The notes: a model not told the origin generated them from the letters alone. A stretch of 64,000 nucleotides of DNA from an uncultured cyanobacterium (GCA_903887375.1 CAISPN010000079.1:1-64000), one strand, 5' to 3'. Positions 38,351 through 48,625 are shown, counted from the first letter of the stretch. Program-made: numbers and translations.

Positions 38351-38815
38351 TTAATAAGATACGGGTGCTTTTAAATCTTGCCCGATCTTGAGTGTTGATT
38401 TTATTTCTTTTTTGAGCTCAGGTTTGGGCTTATTATCAACTGATGGTAAAAATATAGACTGAGATGGATGTAAGTCAGTCAAACCTGATGTTGGACTTTG
38501 AGCCTGTTTGACTAGGTTACTTTTTAAAACCTCGTTATTAGTGATCAAATTTCGATCATCATTTCGCAACTTTTGCAATGTTTTATACTCTTTACTCCAA
38601 GTCTTTGAGGTATCAACTGTCGAGGCATAGACAGATAGAGCTGCAGTGACCAAACTGAGCATTATGAAAGCGGAAAACTTCTCCAGTCTAAGCAGTTTTT
38701 TTAATTCATTAGACGCAGCAGGCTGGACAAGTTGGGTAACTCCATCTACCGGGCGCTGGCGCACTGTTCTAAGGCGTCGAGCTTTTGGACTGTTAGGGTG
38801 GGGTAAAGCAGACAT
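38351..38815 (-). CDS. FtsL-like bitopic membrane protein
   Basis: 154 aa: basic cytosolic start, one transmembrane segment at about 50-68 (FIMLSLVTAALSVYA), then a charged coiled-coil-like region (KTLQKLRNDDRNLITNNEVL) and a Pro/Ser/Lys-rich tail. Sequence alone does not name it. Its topology and position immediately before ftsI suggest the FtsL-like divisome partner. Confidence 0.65.
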   Translation of the reverse strand: MSALPHPNSPKARRLRTVRQRPVDGVTQLVQPAASNELKKLLRLEKFSAFIMLSLVTAALSVYASTVDTSKTWSKEYKTLQKLRNDDRNLITNNEVLKSNLVKQAQSPTSGLTDLHPSQSIFLPSVDNKPKPELKKEIKSTLKIGQDLKAPVSY

Positions 38816-38853
38816 TTTCTCAACCAGTAATTAACTAACGATAATATATTTTT

Positions 38854-39222
38854 TTAATTTTCAGCAAAACGGACGATATCATCATCGCCTAAGTATTCAC
38901 CGTTTTGCACTTCGATCATCACCAAGGGAATTACACCTGGATTTTCTACCCTATGACGGGTGTTCATCGGCACATATGTAGACTGCTTCTGCATCATCAA
39001 TGTTTCTTTTCCATCAAAGATTACTTTGGCAGTCCCTGCTACTACGATCCAATGTTCACTCCTATGATAGTGTAACTGAGTGCTGATAGAATGCCCAGGC
39101 TTGAGAACAATTCGGTTAATTTTATAGCGCTGTCCTTCTTCCAATAATGTTACAGAACCCCAAGGAGGTGTTCTGGTGGGATCATGGTGCTCTTGCGATA
39201 GAGAAGTAAGAGGCTCATTCAT
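38854..39222 (-). CDS. Cupin, phosphomannose isomerase type II C-terminal domain
   Basis: 122 aa. Seen: PWGSVTLLEEGQRYKINRIV, then the cupin metal ligands in LHYHRSEHWIVVAGTAKV and MNTRHRVENPG. It corresponds to the isomerase half of the two-domain mannose-1-phosphate guanylyltransferase/isomerase proteins, here standing alone. Probable role in GDP-mannose supply for glycans. Confidence 0.88.
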   Translation of the reverse strand: MNEPLTSLSQEHHDPTRTPPWGSVTLLEEGQRYKINRIVLKPGHSISTQLHYHRSEHWIVVAGTAKVIFDGKETLMMQKQSTYVPMNTRHRVENPGVIPLVMIEVQNGEYLGDDDIVRFAEN

Positions 39223-39261
39223 AACTTTTGCAAATTTTTATTAGTTGATTTTATTCTAACT

Positions 39262-39630
39262 TCAGATTTGATCTGATTCAAAAGTATAGAAATTTTGTAA
39301 TATCCCTATAGTTTGAAATTGAAACCTTGGCATGATACCAGGCAACAACAAATCTGTTCTATAGATACTAAAGAGAAGATAATTGTGTCTTTGCGTTTTT
39401 TGAGAAAGAAAACGGGCCAGTTGCTCTCGACTACTATCTACAAGGGTTTGACAGTAACGCTGCAAAAATACAGTACCCCTGTGATCTGAGCATATTTTAT
39501 CTTTTACATAAAAAGTCATCTGCTCTGTTGCATATTCCTCATAATCCTCCTGACCTGGATTGGTTAGAAAAAGACAACCAATAAATCCTATAGAAAGGAC
39601 AGTGGCACAACTAACAAGCAATGATTTCAT
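39262..39630 (-). CDS. DUF4359 exported protein
   Basis: 122 aa. N-terminal hydrophobic signal or anchor (CATVLSIGFIGCLFLT), then NPGQEDYEEYATEQM and a basic segment typical of the small cyanobacterial DUF4359 family. Two cysteines (C48 and C60 region) could form a disulfide. Function unknown. Confidence 0.75.
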   Translation of the reverse strand: MKSLLVSCATVLSIGFIGCLFLTNPGQEDYEEYATEQMTFYVKDKICSDHRGTVFLQRYCQTLVDSSREQLARFLSQKTQRHNYLLFSIYRTDLLLPGIMPRFQFQTIGILQNFYTFESDQI

Positions 39631-39685
39631 AAAATTTGTCGGACGAGATGGCTTTATGATATATTATTGTAGAGTCATGTTACAT

Positions 39686-39759
39686 GGCGAGCGTAGCCAA
39701 GTGGTTAAGGCGGTGGTTTGTGGTACCATTACTCGTGGGTTCAAGTCCCATCGTTCGCC
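39686..39759 (+). tRNA. tRNA-His (GTG anticodon)
   Basis: Folds as a full cloverleaf: acceptor GCGAGCG / CGTTCGC with the extra G at -1 opposite C73, a tRNA-His hallmark; D arm GCC/GGC; anticodon arm GTGGT-TTGTGGT-ACCAT with anticodon GTG; T arm GTGGG-TTCAAGT-CCCAT. CCA is not encoded. Confidence 0.96.
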
Positions 39760-39786
39760 CTTTAAATTCAAGAGTATATATCCAAG

Positions 39787-41079
39787 GTGTTGGATTCAGT
39801 ATTAGAAATAGCTCTCAAGGCTAAGAAATCTGCTCTATATTTAGCTGGAGAATCAAACCAGCAAATTAAAAACTTCGCACTAGTCAAGATTGCTCAAGAG
39901 CTACAAAACAGTGCCGAGGAGATTCTGGCAGCCAATTTCTTAGACTGCCAAGAATCCGAAGGTAAAATACCCAATTCTCTTTTTGCTCGTCTGCAATTGG
40001 GAGAAAACAAACTCAAAGAAGCAATTCGAGGTATATATGATCTCGTTGAATTAGCTGATCCTGTAGGTAGAATCGAGCTCCATCGAGAGCTAGATGAAGG
40101 GCTGGTTCTCAAAAGGATCTCAACCCCTGTTGGACTGTTGGGGGTGATCTTTGAAGCCAGGCCCGAGGCTTTAATCCAAATTACAGCCTTAGCGCTCAAA
40201 TCAAGTAATGGAGTTATTCTCAAAGCTGGTAAAGAGGCAAGCAATACCTGCCAAATCTTAGTCAAATTAATCAAACAAGCTCTCGAAGAAACAGAAATCC
40301 CACCAGATTTAGTACAATTGCTGACCACCAGAGAAGAGATTACCTCTTTGCTAGCTCTAGATGAATATGTAGATCTAATAATTCCTAGAGGCTCCAATTC
40401 CTTTGTCAGATATGTCCAAGAAAACACTAGAATACCAGTACTAGGACATGCCGATGGAATCTGTCATCTCTACATAGATAAAGATGCAGATCAGCAAAAA
40501 GCCATAAATATAGCAGTAGATGCCAAGACCCAATATCCCTCTGGCTGCAATGCTATAGAGACTCTTTTAGTTCATCAAGCTATTGCCCAATCGTTGCTTC
40601 CTGCTCTAGCTGATGCTCTAGGTCAAAAACAAGTCGAACTCAGAGCAGATGAAAGGGTCAGACAAATTATTAAGGCACTTCCAGCAACCAACGAAGATTG
40701 GCATACTGAATATAGCGATCTGATTCTGGCAATCAAAATTGTCGATTCGCTATCAGAGGCGATAGAGCATATTAATACTTACGGATCAAGACATACAGAG
40801 GCTATTGTCAGTCAAAATCAAGAAGCAATCTCTTTATTCTTCTCCCAAGTTGATGCTGCAGGAGTCTTTGCTAATTGTTCTACACGATTTGCAGACGGCT
40901 TTCGTTATGGATTTGGCGCAGAAGTTGGTATTAGCACCCAAAAAATGCCCCCAAGAGGTCCAGTTGGACTTGATGGTTTGGTGACCTACAAGTATCAACT
41001 AGTAGGAAATGGACATATAGTGGCTGATTATACTGGTAAACAGGCTAAGACCTTTACTCACAAAACACTACCAATTTAA
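39787..41079 (+). CDS. proA: Gamma-glutamyl phosphate reductase
   Basis: 430 aa from a GTG start. Seen: [33 protein letters not shown]-like [11 protein letters not shown], and the catalytic Cys in [13 protein letters not shown]. Reduces glutamyl phosphate to glutamate semialdehyde in proline synthesis. It begins only 27 bases after the 3' end of tRNA-His, leaving no obvious room for its own promoter, so cotranscription with the tRNA is likely. Confidence 0.93.
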   Translation: MLDSVLEIALKAKKSALYLAGESNQQIKNFALVKIAQELQNSAEEILAANFLDCQESEGKIPNSLFARLQLGENKLKEAIRGIYDLVELADPVGRIELHRELDEGLVLKRISTPVGLLGVIFEARPEALIQITALALKSSNGVILKAGKEASNTCQILVKLIKQALEETEIPPDLVQLLTTREEITSLLALDEYVDLIIPRGSNSFVRYVQENTRIPVLGHADGICHLYIDKDADQQKAINIAVDAKTQYPSGCNAIETLLVHQAIAQSLLPALADALGQKQVELRADERVRQIIKALPATNEDWHTEYSDLILAIKIVDSLSEAIEHINTYGSRHTEAIVSQNQEAISLFFSQVDAAGVFANCSTRFADGFRYGFGAEVGISTQKMPPRGPVGLDGLVTYKYQLVGNGHIVADYTGKQAKTFTHKTLPI

Positions 41080-41108
41080 AGTAGAAGGATTATTAGGAGA
41101 TATAAGAA

Positions 41109-41981
41109 ATGACACAGGCAAAAATTGGGATTATCGGTGGTAGTGGACTCTACAAAATGAGCGCTCTCAAAAACTCCAAAGAGATCACAATAGAGACTCC
41201 CTTTGGCAATCCTTCTGATATTTTTATACTAGGAGATCTGGAAGGAACTGACGTTGTTTTTTTGCCACGCCATGGACGAAACCATCACCTATCTCCCTCT
41301 GAGCTACCATATCAAGCTAATATCTACGCACTCAAACAATTAGGGGTAGAATATATCATTTCTGTCTCAGCGGTAGGCTCTCTCAAAGAAGAACTCAAAC
41401 CATTAGACATGGTCATCCCTGATCAATTTATAGATCGCACCAAAAATCGCAACTCTACCTTCTTTGGTGATGGAATCGTCGCTCATATTGCTTTTGGCGA
41501 TCCTATTTGCCCTAATTTGGCAGCTATCTTAGCAGATTCCATAGAGAGCTTGAACCTTGAGAATATTTCTCTTCACAAAAATGGAACCTATGTATGCATG
41601 GAGGGACCTGCTTTTTCTACCAAAGCTGAATCTAATCTTTATCGTAGCTGGGGCGCTTCAGTGATAGGGATGACCAATCTGACAGAATCCAAGCTGGCCA
41701 GAGAAGCCGAGATTGCCTATGCTACTTTAGCAATGGTGACCGATTATGATTGTTGGCACCTAGATCACGATCATGTAACTGTAGATATGGTGATCGCCAA
41801 TTTACATCAAAATGCTGAAAATTCTCAGAAAGTTATCCAAGAGGCAGTAAAGCGTATAGCGGCCAATCCACCTTCATCAATAGCTCATAGTGCTTTAAAA
41901 TATGCCATTTTGACCAATCTTCAGTCTGTACCACAGCAGACCAAAGATCGCCTGGCATTACTCTTACAGAAGTACATGTAA
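41109..41981 (+). CDS. mtnP: S-methyl-5'-thioadenosine phosphorylase
   Basis: 290 aa. Seen: [57 protein letters not shown], then [16 protein letters not shown] and TDYDCW, which fit MTAP rather than adenosine-type purine phosphorylases. Salvages methylthioadenosine from polyamine synthesis. Two bases before the cax start, so translationally linked. Confidence 0.93.
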   Translation: MTQAKIGIIGGSGLYKMSALKNSKEITIETPFGNPSDIFILGDLEGTDVVFLPRHGRNHHLSPSELPYQANIYALKQLGVEYIISVSAVGSLKEELKPLDMVIPDQFIDRTKNRNSTFFGDGIVAHIAFGDPICPNLAAILADSIESLNLENISLHKNGTYVCMEGPAFSTKAESNLYRSWGASVIGMTNLTESKLAREAEIAYATLAMVTDYDCWHLDHDHVTVDMVIANLHQNAENSQKVIQEAVKRIAANPPSSIAHSALKYAILTNLQSVPQQTKDRLALLLQKYM

Positions 41982-41983
41982 GA

Positions 41984-43048
41984 ATGTATATCTTATTTTC
42001 TGTTGTTTTGTTGTTGTTTGTTCCTCTTTCTGTAGCGGCTGATATTTTAAAGTGGAATTCTGAGCTAATATTTATCAGCTCAGCTGTTGCTATAATTCCG
42101 CTATCTCTCTGGTTAAGTACTGCAATTGAAAAAATTGCTGTGGTGACAGGTCCTTCAATTGGCGGTCTGATCAATGCCATATTTGGCAATGCTACTTTGT
42201 TAATTATTTCGCTAATTGCCCTGAAAGAGGGATTGATAGATCTAGTAAAAGCCAGCATCACAGGCAGTATTCTCTGTGACCTATTGCTATACATGGGTCT
42301 AGGTATGCTAGCAGGAGGAATTCGCTATAAGGAGCAAAATTTTCAATCCATCTTAGCTAGGGTAAATGGTTCCTCAATGACTCTAGCTGTCTTGGCAGTC
42401 GCCTTACCAACATTAGTGATAGATACATCCAAAGTAGTTGACCCCTCTATTATTAAAAATCTTTCAATATTGGTTGCTGCCATACTCTTAATTGTTTATG
42501 GACTAACGCTACTATTTTCTCTAAAGACACATAGCTTCCTCTACGAAGTCGCCATGGTTAATAAAGAGGCAGACCAAGAGCAGATCAATTTAACTATCTG
42601 GATTGGCGTGTTATTGATTTCAACTATATTGGTAGCCTATGAATCTGACATCTTTGTTGGACAGATAGAAAATGTCACTCAAGGCTATGGACTAACTCCT
42701 TTATTTACAGGCGTAGTTTTACTGCCTTTGATCTCTGATATGGCCGGGATAGTCACAGTAATTCGTCTTTCTTTAAAAAACAATATGGACCTTACGGTTG
42801 CTACCGCCATGGGAGATAGTTTACTAGTATCTCTATTTGTTGCACCTTTATTGGTTCTTCTTGGTCAACTGATTGGGCAAACTAATATGGATCTCGACTT
42901 TAATCCCTTTCAAGTTGTCTCATTGGCTATTTCCCTCGCTGTTTGTAATTTAATCAGTTTTAGTGGACAATCTAACTGGCTTGATGGAATATTACTCCTA
43001 GCGACCTATCTAATATTTGCTCTTGGTTTTTTCTATCATCCAGCTTAA
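41984..43048 (+). CDS. CAX-type calcium/proton antiporter homologue with altered active-site residues
   Basis: 354 aa with about ten or eleven transmembrane helices and the two alpha repeats of the CAX family. The first repeat reads GGLINAIFGNATLLIISLIA and the second PLISDMAGIVTVI. Known: CAX proteins need a glutamate in each repeat (GNATE and GNAAEH). Here these are L72 and G255, with I256 in place of the histidine. Acids instead occur at D99, D252 and D278, where relatives usually have Asn, Asn and Ser. The rest of the fold, such as LVAPVLVLLG-like FVAPLLVLLG, is kept. It may have changed ion specificity or be inactive. Confidence 0.82.
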   Translation: MYILFSVVLLLFVPLSVAADILKWNSELIFISSAVAIIPLSLWLSTAIEKIAVVTGPSIGGLINAIFGNATLLIISLIALKEGLIDLVKASITGSILCDLLLYMGLGMLAGGIRYKEQNFQSILARVNGSSMTLAVLAVALPTLVIDTSKVVDPSIIKNLSILVAAILLIVYGLTLLFSLKTHSFLYEVAMVNKEADQEQINLTIWIGVLLISTILVAYESDIFVGQIENVTQGYGLTPLFTGVVLLPLISDMAGIVTVIRLSLKNNMDLTVATAMGDSLLVSLFVAPLLVLLGQLIGQTNMDLDFNPFQVVSLAISLAVCNLISFSGQSNWLDGILLLATYLIFALGFFYHPA

Positions 43049-43138
43049 ATTTTGTTGACCAAAAATCAAAACATAGTCATAATTAAAGTGTGATTGAATC
43101 CAAAAAAACTATTCACAATAAAGGGGAAATCTCAGATC

Positions 43139-44263
43139 ATGTATAGCAATTACTACAATTTTAATTCTAACTTTGCCACTCCGGCTATCAAAATTCAACC
43201 CAACGCAGCAACAGTTCCTAGTACTGGATATACTCCACAACAGATTCAAACGGCTTACGGTTTCAACCAATTGTATAGCCAGGGTTACGATGGCAAGGGT
43301 CAAACAATATATATCATAGATGCCTATAATGATCCAAATATTCAAGCTGATGTAAAACAGTTCAACAGCAGCTTTGGTTTGCAGCAGTTCAATGTCGCAG
43401 GTGGTCCAACCTTCACCGTTGCTAACCCACAAGGAACGCCCCCAAATGATTCTACTAGCAGTAAAGTGTGGGCTTTAGAGCAGTCCTTAGACGTCGAGTG
43501 GGCTCATGCAATAGCTCCTGGAGCAAATATCGTTTTGGTCCAAGCTAAAAGTGCCAGCTTGAGCGATCTTTTTAGCGCTGTAGATTGGGCGGTGCAGCAA
43601 AAAGCCAGTATCGTCTCTATGAGCTGGTCAATTTCTGAAAGCTCTTCTATCGTTTCTTACGATTCTCATTTCAACGTCCCCAATGTTGCCTTCTTCGCCT
43701 CTGCCGGAGATTCAGCGACTACTATTGCCAACTATCCCGCAACTTCTCCGCATGTTGTTTCAGTTGGTGGCACATCTCTATATCTCAATTCTGATAATAG
43801 TTGGAATTCAGAGACTGTTTGGTCTAATGCTGGCGGTGGGATCAGTAAATATGAAGCGCTGCCCAATTTTCAGAAGAACTACAAACTGACCTACAGTGGC
43901 AGAAGTAATCCTGATGTATCTTACAATGCCAATCCCATTACCGGCTTTGCGGTATATGATTCGTTTGATGGAAAGGGATTGCGCTCAGTAGGTGGTACCA
44001 GCGCTGGCGCGCCTCAGTGGGCAGCTTTAACTGCCTTAGCAGATCATAATAGAGCAACTAAAGGAAAAGGACCTCTATCGAGCCAAAGCTTGAGTAGTGG
44101 AGTCCGTTTTGACTATCAAGCTGCAGGAGCAAGCTATTCCTCTTACTATCACGATATTATTTCTGGCTCTAGTGCCTATAAAGCTACTGCTGGCTATGAT
44201 CTGGCTACAGGTTTAGGTACTCCTATTGCCAATAGTCTTGTGCCATATTTAGCAAATATCTAG
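43139..44263 (+). CDS. S53-family (sedolisin-like) serine peptidase, no prodomain
   Basis: 374 aa from the ATG with AAAGGGGA upstream; a longer TTG start is less supported. Seen: the catalytic Glu-Asp pair E114 and D118 in ALEQSLDVEW, oxyanion Asp D191 in SAGDS, and nucleophile S288 in GGTSAGAPQW, plus the C-terminal calcium-site pattern DII to AGYDLATGLGTP. All residues of a working sedolisin are present. Odd: no signal peptide and no large N-terminal prodomain; the 30 residues before the catalytic domain are Asn/Tyr/Pro-rich. Location unclear. Confidence 0.88.
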   Translation: MYSNYYNFNSNFATPAIKIQPNAATVPSTGYTPQQIQTAYGFNQLYSQGYDGKGQTIYIIDAYNDPNIQADVKQFNSSFGLQQFNVAGGPTFTVANPQGTPPNDSTSSKVWALEQSLDVEWAHAIAPGANIVLVQAKSASLSDLFSAVDWAVQQKASIVSMSWSISESSSIVSYDSHFNVPNVAFFASAGDSATTIANYPATSPHVVSVGGTSLYLNSDNSWNSETVWSNAGGGISKYEALPNFQKNYKLTYSGRSNPDVSYNANPITGFAVYDSFDGKGLRSVGGTSAGAPQWAALTALADHNRATKGKGPLSSQSLSSGVRFDYQAAGASYSSYYHDIISGSSAYKATAGYDLATGLGTPIANSLVPYLANI

Positions 44264-44399
44264 CTTTTAAGAAAACAAGCCGGGTATTGTGATTACTAAA
44301 ATACAACGCGCGGCAACTACAGGCATTTCTGAAATTTTCCATTAATTAGGTTATTATTATACAGTCTGTTTTAAACAACAATTCTAAAACAAGTATTCT

Positions 44400-45200
44400 A
44401 TGAATAGCTCTTTTGTCTCACTTGCCCTAAAACTAATAGGAGTTATTTTTATACTCTCGTCACTATTAGATTTTGCAACTCTGCTGATACCTCCCCAATG
44501 GGGCAATCCCCAGTGGCAACTAGGCTTTGCTACAAATATGGTAGATAGGGGTATAGTTCCCATGGTTGGAATTGCCACTATCTTGATTGGCTATTGGATT
44601 GACAATGTGAGTGAGAAGCTACAGAAAAAGGGATTCGATCTCAGATTACCGCTTTACATTTTATCAATTTTGCTAGGAGCACTATTTCTGCTACTAGTCC
44701 CGTTGCATCTGAGCAATCTAGGTAAAGTACAAAGCAATGCTCTTAGCCAGATTCAACGTGGTTCAGAACAGGGAAAAGGACAAATACAGTCTTTTCTGGT
44801 TAATCTTAATACATTAGCCCAAAATCCTCAATTACTAAATAAGGAAATCCAACAGCGGACAAGTTTAATTGAGTCAGGACAATACCAGGGTAGGCAATTG
44901 TCTGCTCCTCAAATAGAGCAACTCAAGCAACAAAAAGATCAACTACAAGAGTTGAATAATTTAGCCAAAGACCCCCAAAAACTCAAAGATAAGGTTGACT
45001 CTATCAAAAGAGACCTACAAAATCGTCTCGATGCCCAAAAACATGAAGCCGAGGATAGAGCTAAAACAGAAGCTGTCAAACAAGGCCTAAGAACAGGTCT
45101 TAGCAGTCTTATGTTAGCCATAGGATATGGCACAATCGGGGCTCTCGGCTGGCTCAATAGAAAAAACTTAGTTCGTCCCAAAACAGGAGCTCGCCTTTAG
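44400..45200 (+). CDS. HpsJ-like membrane protein
   Basis: 266 aa. Three N-terminal transmembrane segments (IGVIFILSSLLDFATLLI, MVGIATILIGYWI, YILSILLGALFLLLVPL), then a long Gln/Lys/Leu coiled coil (about 110-225) and a last transmembrane segment. The pattern IPPQWGNPQWQLGFATNMVDRG is that of HpsJ-like proteins of cyanobacterial polysaccharide or hormogonium loci. No other hps gene is near. Function unproven. Confidence 0.75.
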   Translation: MNSSFVSLALKLIGVIFILSSLLDFATLLIPPQWGNPQWQLGFATNMVDRGIVPMVGIATILIGYWIDNVSEKLQKKGFDLRLPLYILSILLGALFLLLVPLHLSNLGKVQSNALSQIQRGSEQGKGQIQSFLVNLNTLAQNPQLLNKEIQQRTSLIESGQYQGRQLSAPQIEQLKQQKDQLQELNNLAKDPQKLKDKVDSIKRDLQNRLDAQKHEAEDRAKTEAVKQGLRTGLSSLMLAIGYGTIGALGWLNRKNLVRPKTGARL

Positions 45201-45224
45201 TTTTTCCGTAAGGATAAATTATTT

Positions 45225-45263
45225 CCAAAGCTTCTAAAAAATAAAGAAGCTTTGGTTTTTTTT
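45225..45263 (+). terminator. Intrinsic terminator after the HpsJ-like gene
   Basis: CCAAAGCTTCT / GAAGCTTTGG arms with about 11 bases between, followed by eight T's. Confidence 0.88.
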
Positions 45264-45327
45264 GAATATAGGCAAGGCTATCATTTGAGTAAGGCCCAAT
45301 AAAGAATATAAAAAAATCTTAACAACA

Positions 45328-46527
45328 ATGACCACAGGCAATCCACACCAAAAAGCCAAAGGACTACCCAAAGGCACCACTCGCAGGCCGGCTAAGGAAC
45401 TCTGTAGTGAATGCGGACTCTGTGATACCCCCTACATACACTACGTCAAAGATGCGTGCGCTTTTCTTAATCAACAGATTGAACAATTAGAAAACAACAC
45501 TCACCAACGTAGTCGCGATCTTAACAGCGAGAATGAATTGTACTTTGGGGTTCATCAACAGATGTTCTCAGCCAAAAAACAAATACCCATTGAAGGGGCT
45601 CAATGGACTGGGATCGTGACTACTCTGGCTTGCAAAATGTTAACCCAAGGATATGTAGAAGGTGTGGTCTGTGTCCAAAATACAGCAGAAGATCGCTTCA
45701 GCCCCAAACCAATCATCGCCAGAACTCCAGAAGAGGTAATAGCAGCAAGGGTCAATAAACCAACTCTTTCTCCGAACCTCTCTATCCTAGAAGAAATCGA
45801 ACGCTGTGGACTCAAAAGGCTTTTGGTAATTGGTGTTGGTTGTCAAATACAAGCCTTAAGAGCTATAGAAGACAAATTGGGACTAGATAAGCTCTATGTT
45901 TTGGGTACTCCCTGCGTTGATAACGTAACTCGCGCTGGTCTGCAAAAATTTTTGGAAACTACTAGCAGATCCCCTTCTACAGTTGTTCACTATGAGTTTA
46001 TGCAGGATTTTCGGGTACATTTTAAGCACGAAGATGGCTCAATTGAGAAAGTTCCTTTTTTTGGACTCAAAACCAATCAACTCAAGGATATCTTTGCTCC
46101 TTCTTGTTTGAGTTGTTTTGACTATGTAAATGGCTTAGCAGATTTAGTTGTAGGCTATATGGGAGCGCCATTTGGCTGGCAATGGATTGTTGTTCGCAAT
46201 GATACAGGAGCGCAAATGTTAGATCTAATCAAAGACGAATTGGATATAGCGCCTGTAATTAGTAAAGGAAATCGCAAAAATGCTGTCCAACAAAGTATTC
46301 CAGCTTATGACAAGGGAGTTACTTTACCTATGTGGGCGGCCCAAGTAATGGGTCTGGTGATTGAACGTGTTGGACCACAGGGCTTGGAATACGCAAAGTT
46401 TTCCATAGACTCTCACTTTACCCGCAATTACCTCTATGTAAAACGTAACCATAAGGAAAAACTAGAACAACATGTTCCAGATTTTGCCCAAAAGATTGTC
46501 AAACAATATCAATTACCAAAGGCTTAA
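45328..46527 (+). CDS. bciB: Ferredoxin-dependent 3,8-divinyl (proto)chlorophyllide 8-vinyl reductase
   Basis: 399 aa. Seen: the iron-sulfur cysteines in [13 protein letters not shown] and later [17 protein letters not shown], and the FrhB/FdhB-type core ([43 protein letters not shown]). Known: this group (slr1923/F-DVR) reduces the C8 vinyl group in chlorophyll a synthesis. The related plant enzyme is 7-hydroxymethyl-chlorophyll reductase. Stop shares TTAA with the convergent dnaJ stop. Confidence 0.9.
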   Translation: MTTGNPHQKAKGLPKGTTRRPAKELCSECGLCDTPYIHYVKDACAFLNQQIEQLENNTHQRSRDLNSENELYFGVHQQMFSAKKQIPIEGAQWTGIVTTLACKMLTQGYVEGVVCVQNTAEDRFSPKPIIARTPEEVIAARVNKPTLSPNLSILEEIERCGLKRLLVIGVGCQIQALRAIEDKLGLDKLYVLGTPCVDNVTRAGLQKFLETTSRSPSTVVHYEFMQDFRVHFKHEDGSIEKVPFFGLKTNQLKDIFAPSCLSCFDYVNGLADLVVGYMGAPFGWQWIVVRNDTGAQMLDLIKDELDIAPVISKGNRKNAVQQSIPAYDKGVTLPMWAAQVMGLVIERVGPQGLEYAKFSIDSHFTRNYLYVKRNHKEKLEQHVPDFAQKIVKQYQLPKA

Positions 46528-47435
46528 ATCTTAATTTTTTTCAAGTTCTCTCTAGGGTCAAATGTTCTGATAGATCTGAGCTTCTCATAATATTCCTTCT
46601 CTTGAGCACTCAAAGTAGCCGGAGTAGAAATCACTACTTTTACCATTTGATCTCCCCTAGTTCCTTTAGTATTGGTCCAACCCTTACCTTTGAGACGAAA
46701 AGATTGTCCAGATTTAACTCCAGATGGTATTCTCATCGTGACAGATCCATCAACAGTGGGAACATCTAGAGAAGCGCCTAAAGCGGCTTCATCTGGTGTA
46801 ATAGGTACTTCACAGATAAGATTGTCACCATCAAAGTGAAAGAAAGAATGAGGTTCAAGATGGACTTTGAGCAAAAGATCTTTTCTTTGTTGAGTTAGAG
46901 GATCATAAGAGCCTTTTCCCTTAACTCTTACCTTAATTCCTGTTTTGACACCAGGAGGAATAGGAACATCTATTGTTTCTCCATTAATCTGAAGCCTTTT
47001 TTGTACTCCACGTAACCCCTCAGCAAAAGTTAGCTTGATTTCTGCTTCACTGCCAGAGCCCCAACTTGGAGCACTACTGTAATAACCTCCGCTCGATGAT
47101 GGGCCTCTACCCAATAATTCATTAATAAAATCCTGAAAATCGTTATAGCGTCCAAAATCAAAAGGAACACCTGTACTTTGCCAGGTACTTTGTTGGGCAG
47201 ATTGCTTCCAATATTGTCCAAATTGATCATATTTTTTGCGCTTTTCCGCATCAGAGAGAACCTCATAGGCCTCAGTAACCTCTTTAAAAAGCTCCTCTGA
47301 TTTTTTGTCATTGGGGTTCACATCAGGATGATACTTTCTTGCTAATTTTCTATAAGATTTTTTAATTTCATCCTCAGTGGCTTTTTTCTCAACCTGCAAT
47401 ATGGCATAGTAGTCTTTATAGTTAGTTGAACCCAT
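46524..47435 (-). CDS. dnaJ: DnaJ-family chaperone, type II (CbpA-like)
   Basis: 303 aa. J domain at 5-70 with HPD ([12 protein letters not shown]), a short Gly/Phe/Ser-rich linker, and the C-terminal substrate-binding domain ([30 protein letters not shown]). The Cys-rich zinc finger of DnaJ proper is absent, so it is a class II J protein. Works with DnaK. The 215-base divergent gap to rpsL holds both promoters. Confidence 0.92.
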   Translation of the reverse strand: MGSTNYKDYYAILQVEKKATEDEIKKSYRKLARKYHPDVNPNDKKSEELFKEVTEAYEVLSDAEKRKKYDQFGQYWKQSAQQSTWQSTGVPFDFGRYNDFQDFINELLGRGPSSSGGYYSSAPSWGSGSEAEIKLTFAEGLRGVQKRLQINGETIDVPIPPGVKTGIKVRVKGKGSYDPLTQQRKDLLLKVHLEPHSFFHFDGDNLICEVPITPDEAALGASLDVPTVDGSVTMRIPSGVKSGQSFRLKGKGWTNTKGTRGDQMVKVVISTPATLSAQEKEYYEKLRSIRTFDPRENLKKIKI

Positions 47436-47580
47436 TTATCCCAATTTCTCCTCAAATCCTCAGCGATATCTTATTTTATTAAGGTAACAAATCTTGCTCT
47501 AGCAATCCTAGGAGTGATTTCCCTACAGCTTTCTCACTTGTTTATTTTGTATTACCAGCAAAAATTAAATAATTGACATA

Positions 47581-47610
47581 TTGACTAAACAATTTACCTT
47601 TTGCTATTAT
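47581..47610 (+). promoter_or_regulatory. Probable promoter of the str operon
   Basis: TTGACT, 18 bases, TATTAT, then the rpsL ATG about 40 bases further. A second TTGACA lies just before (47574). Good sigma-70 type spacing. Confidence 0.55.
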
Positions 47611-47650
47611 GGTAGATTGTCAGTGATTATTACTGTATTTAAAGTTATAC

Positions 47651-48031
47651 ATGCCAACCATACAACAACTTATCCGCGAAGAACGCTCAAAGATTAAAAA
47701 GAAAACTAAATCTCCTGCACTCAAAGAGTGTCCTCAGCGCCGTGGAGTTTGTACTAGAGTGTACACCACAACTCCCAAAAAACCCAATTCTGCTTTACGC
47801 AAAGTAGCGAGGGTCAGGCTGACTTCTGGCTTTGAAGTTACTGCCTACATACCAGGAATTGGACATAACCTGCAAGAACATTCTGTCGTTTTAATTAGAG
47901 GTGGTCGGGTTAAAGATTTACCAGGGGTCAGATACCATATCATACGCGGGCCATTGGATGCTGCCGGAGTTAAAGATCGTAAACAGGGACGTTCTAAATA
48001 CGGCACCAAGCGTCCTAAACCAGCCAAATAA
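47651..48031 (+). CDS. rpsL: 30S ribosomal protein S12
   Basis: 126 aa. Seen: [52 protein letters not shown], and the streptomycin-site lysines in [12 protein letters not shown] and [10 protein letters not shown]. First gene of the str operon. The usual S12 length is 124-127. Confidence 0.97.
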   Translation: MPTIQQLIREERSKIKKKTKSPALKECPQRRGVCTRVYTTTPKKPNSALRKVARVRLTSGFEVTAYIPGIGHNLQEHSVVLIRGGRVKDLPGVRYHIIRGPLDAAGVKDRKQGRSKYGTKRPKPAK

Positions 48032-48044
48032 AAGGGATTAAAAA

Positions 48045-48515
48045 ATGTCACGCAGGAAGAACACAAAAAAACGCACTGTTTCCGCTGATCCAGTTTACAA
48101 TAGCATTTTGGTCAATATGACCATTCACCGCATTATGAAAAGCGGTAAAAAGTCATTGGCCTCCAAAATTGTCTATGATGCTTTTACTGCCGTGCAAGAG
48201 CGCACTGGCACAGAAGCTATCGATGTTTTTGAGAAAGCAATCCGCAACTTAACCCCCTTGGTTGAAGTTAAGGCCCGTCGTGTCGGTGGTGCGACTTATC
48301 AAGTACCTATGGAGGTGCGCTCAGAAAGAGGCACGAGCTTAGCACTTCGTTGGCTTGTTCAATATTCTCGCGCTAGAGGTGGCAGAACCATGGCCAGCAA
48401 ACTAGCCAACGAGATTATGGATGCCGCCAATGAGACCGGCGCGGCTATCAAAAAAAGAGAAGAAACCCATAAAATGGCAGAAGCTAACAAGGCCTTTGCT
48501 CACTACAAATATTAA
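48045..48515 (+). CDS. rpsG: 30S ribosomal protein S7
   Basis: 156 aa. Seen: [38 protein letters not shown], LAxRWL-type [18 protein letters not shown]. Binds the 3' domain of 16S rRNA. 13 bases after rpsL. Confidence 0.97.
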   Translation: MSRRKNTKKRTVSADPVYNSILVNMTIHRIMKSGKKSLASKIVYDAFTAVQERTGTEAIDVFEKAIRNLTPLVEVKARRVGGATYQVPMEVRSERGTSLALRWLVQYSRARGGRTMASKLANEIMDAANETGAAIKKREETHKMAEANKAFAHYKY

Positions 48516-48625
48516 GTAAGTGAGCCAAAGCATCAGAAAACTTGTGCTGACAAGGGTATAAAATTGTAAATAGTGTAAAAAAATCTAAAGTTATTCCCAT
48601 TGGGTAGATTGCAAAGGAGATAGCT

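Noticed and set aside
43094-43138. Longer TTG start of the S53 peptidase
   Set aside because: The added 15 residues show no signal peptide and the ATG at 43139 has a better ribosome binding site.
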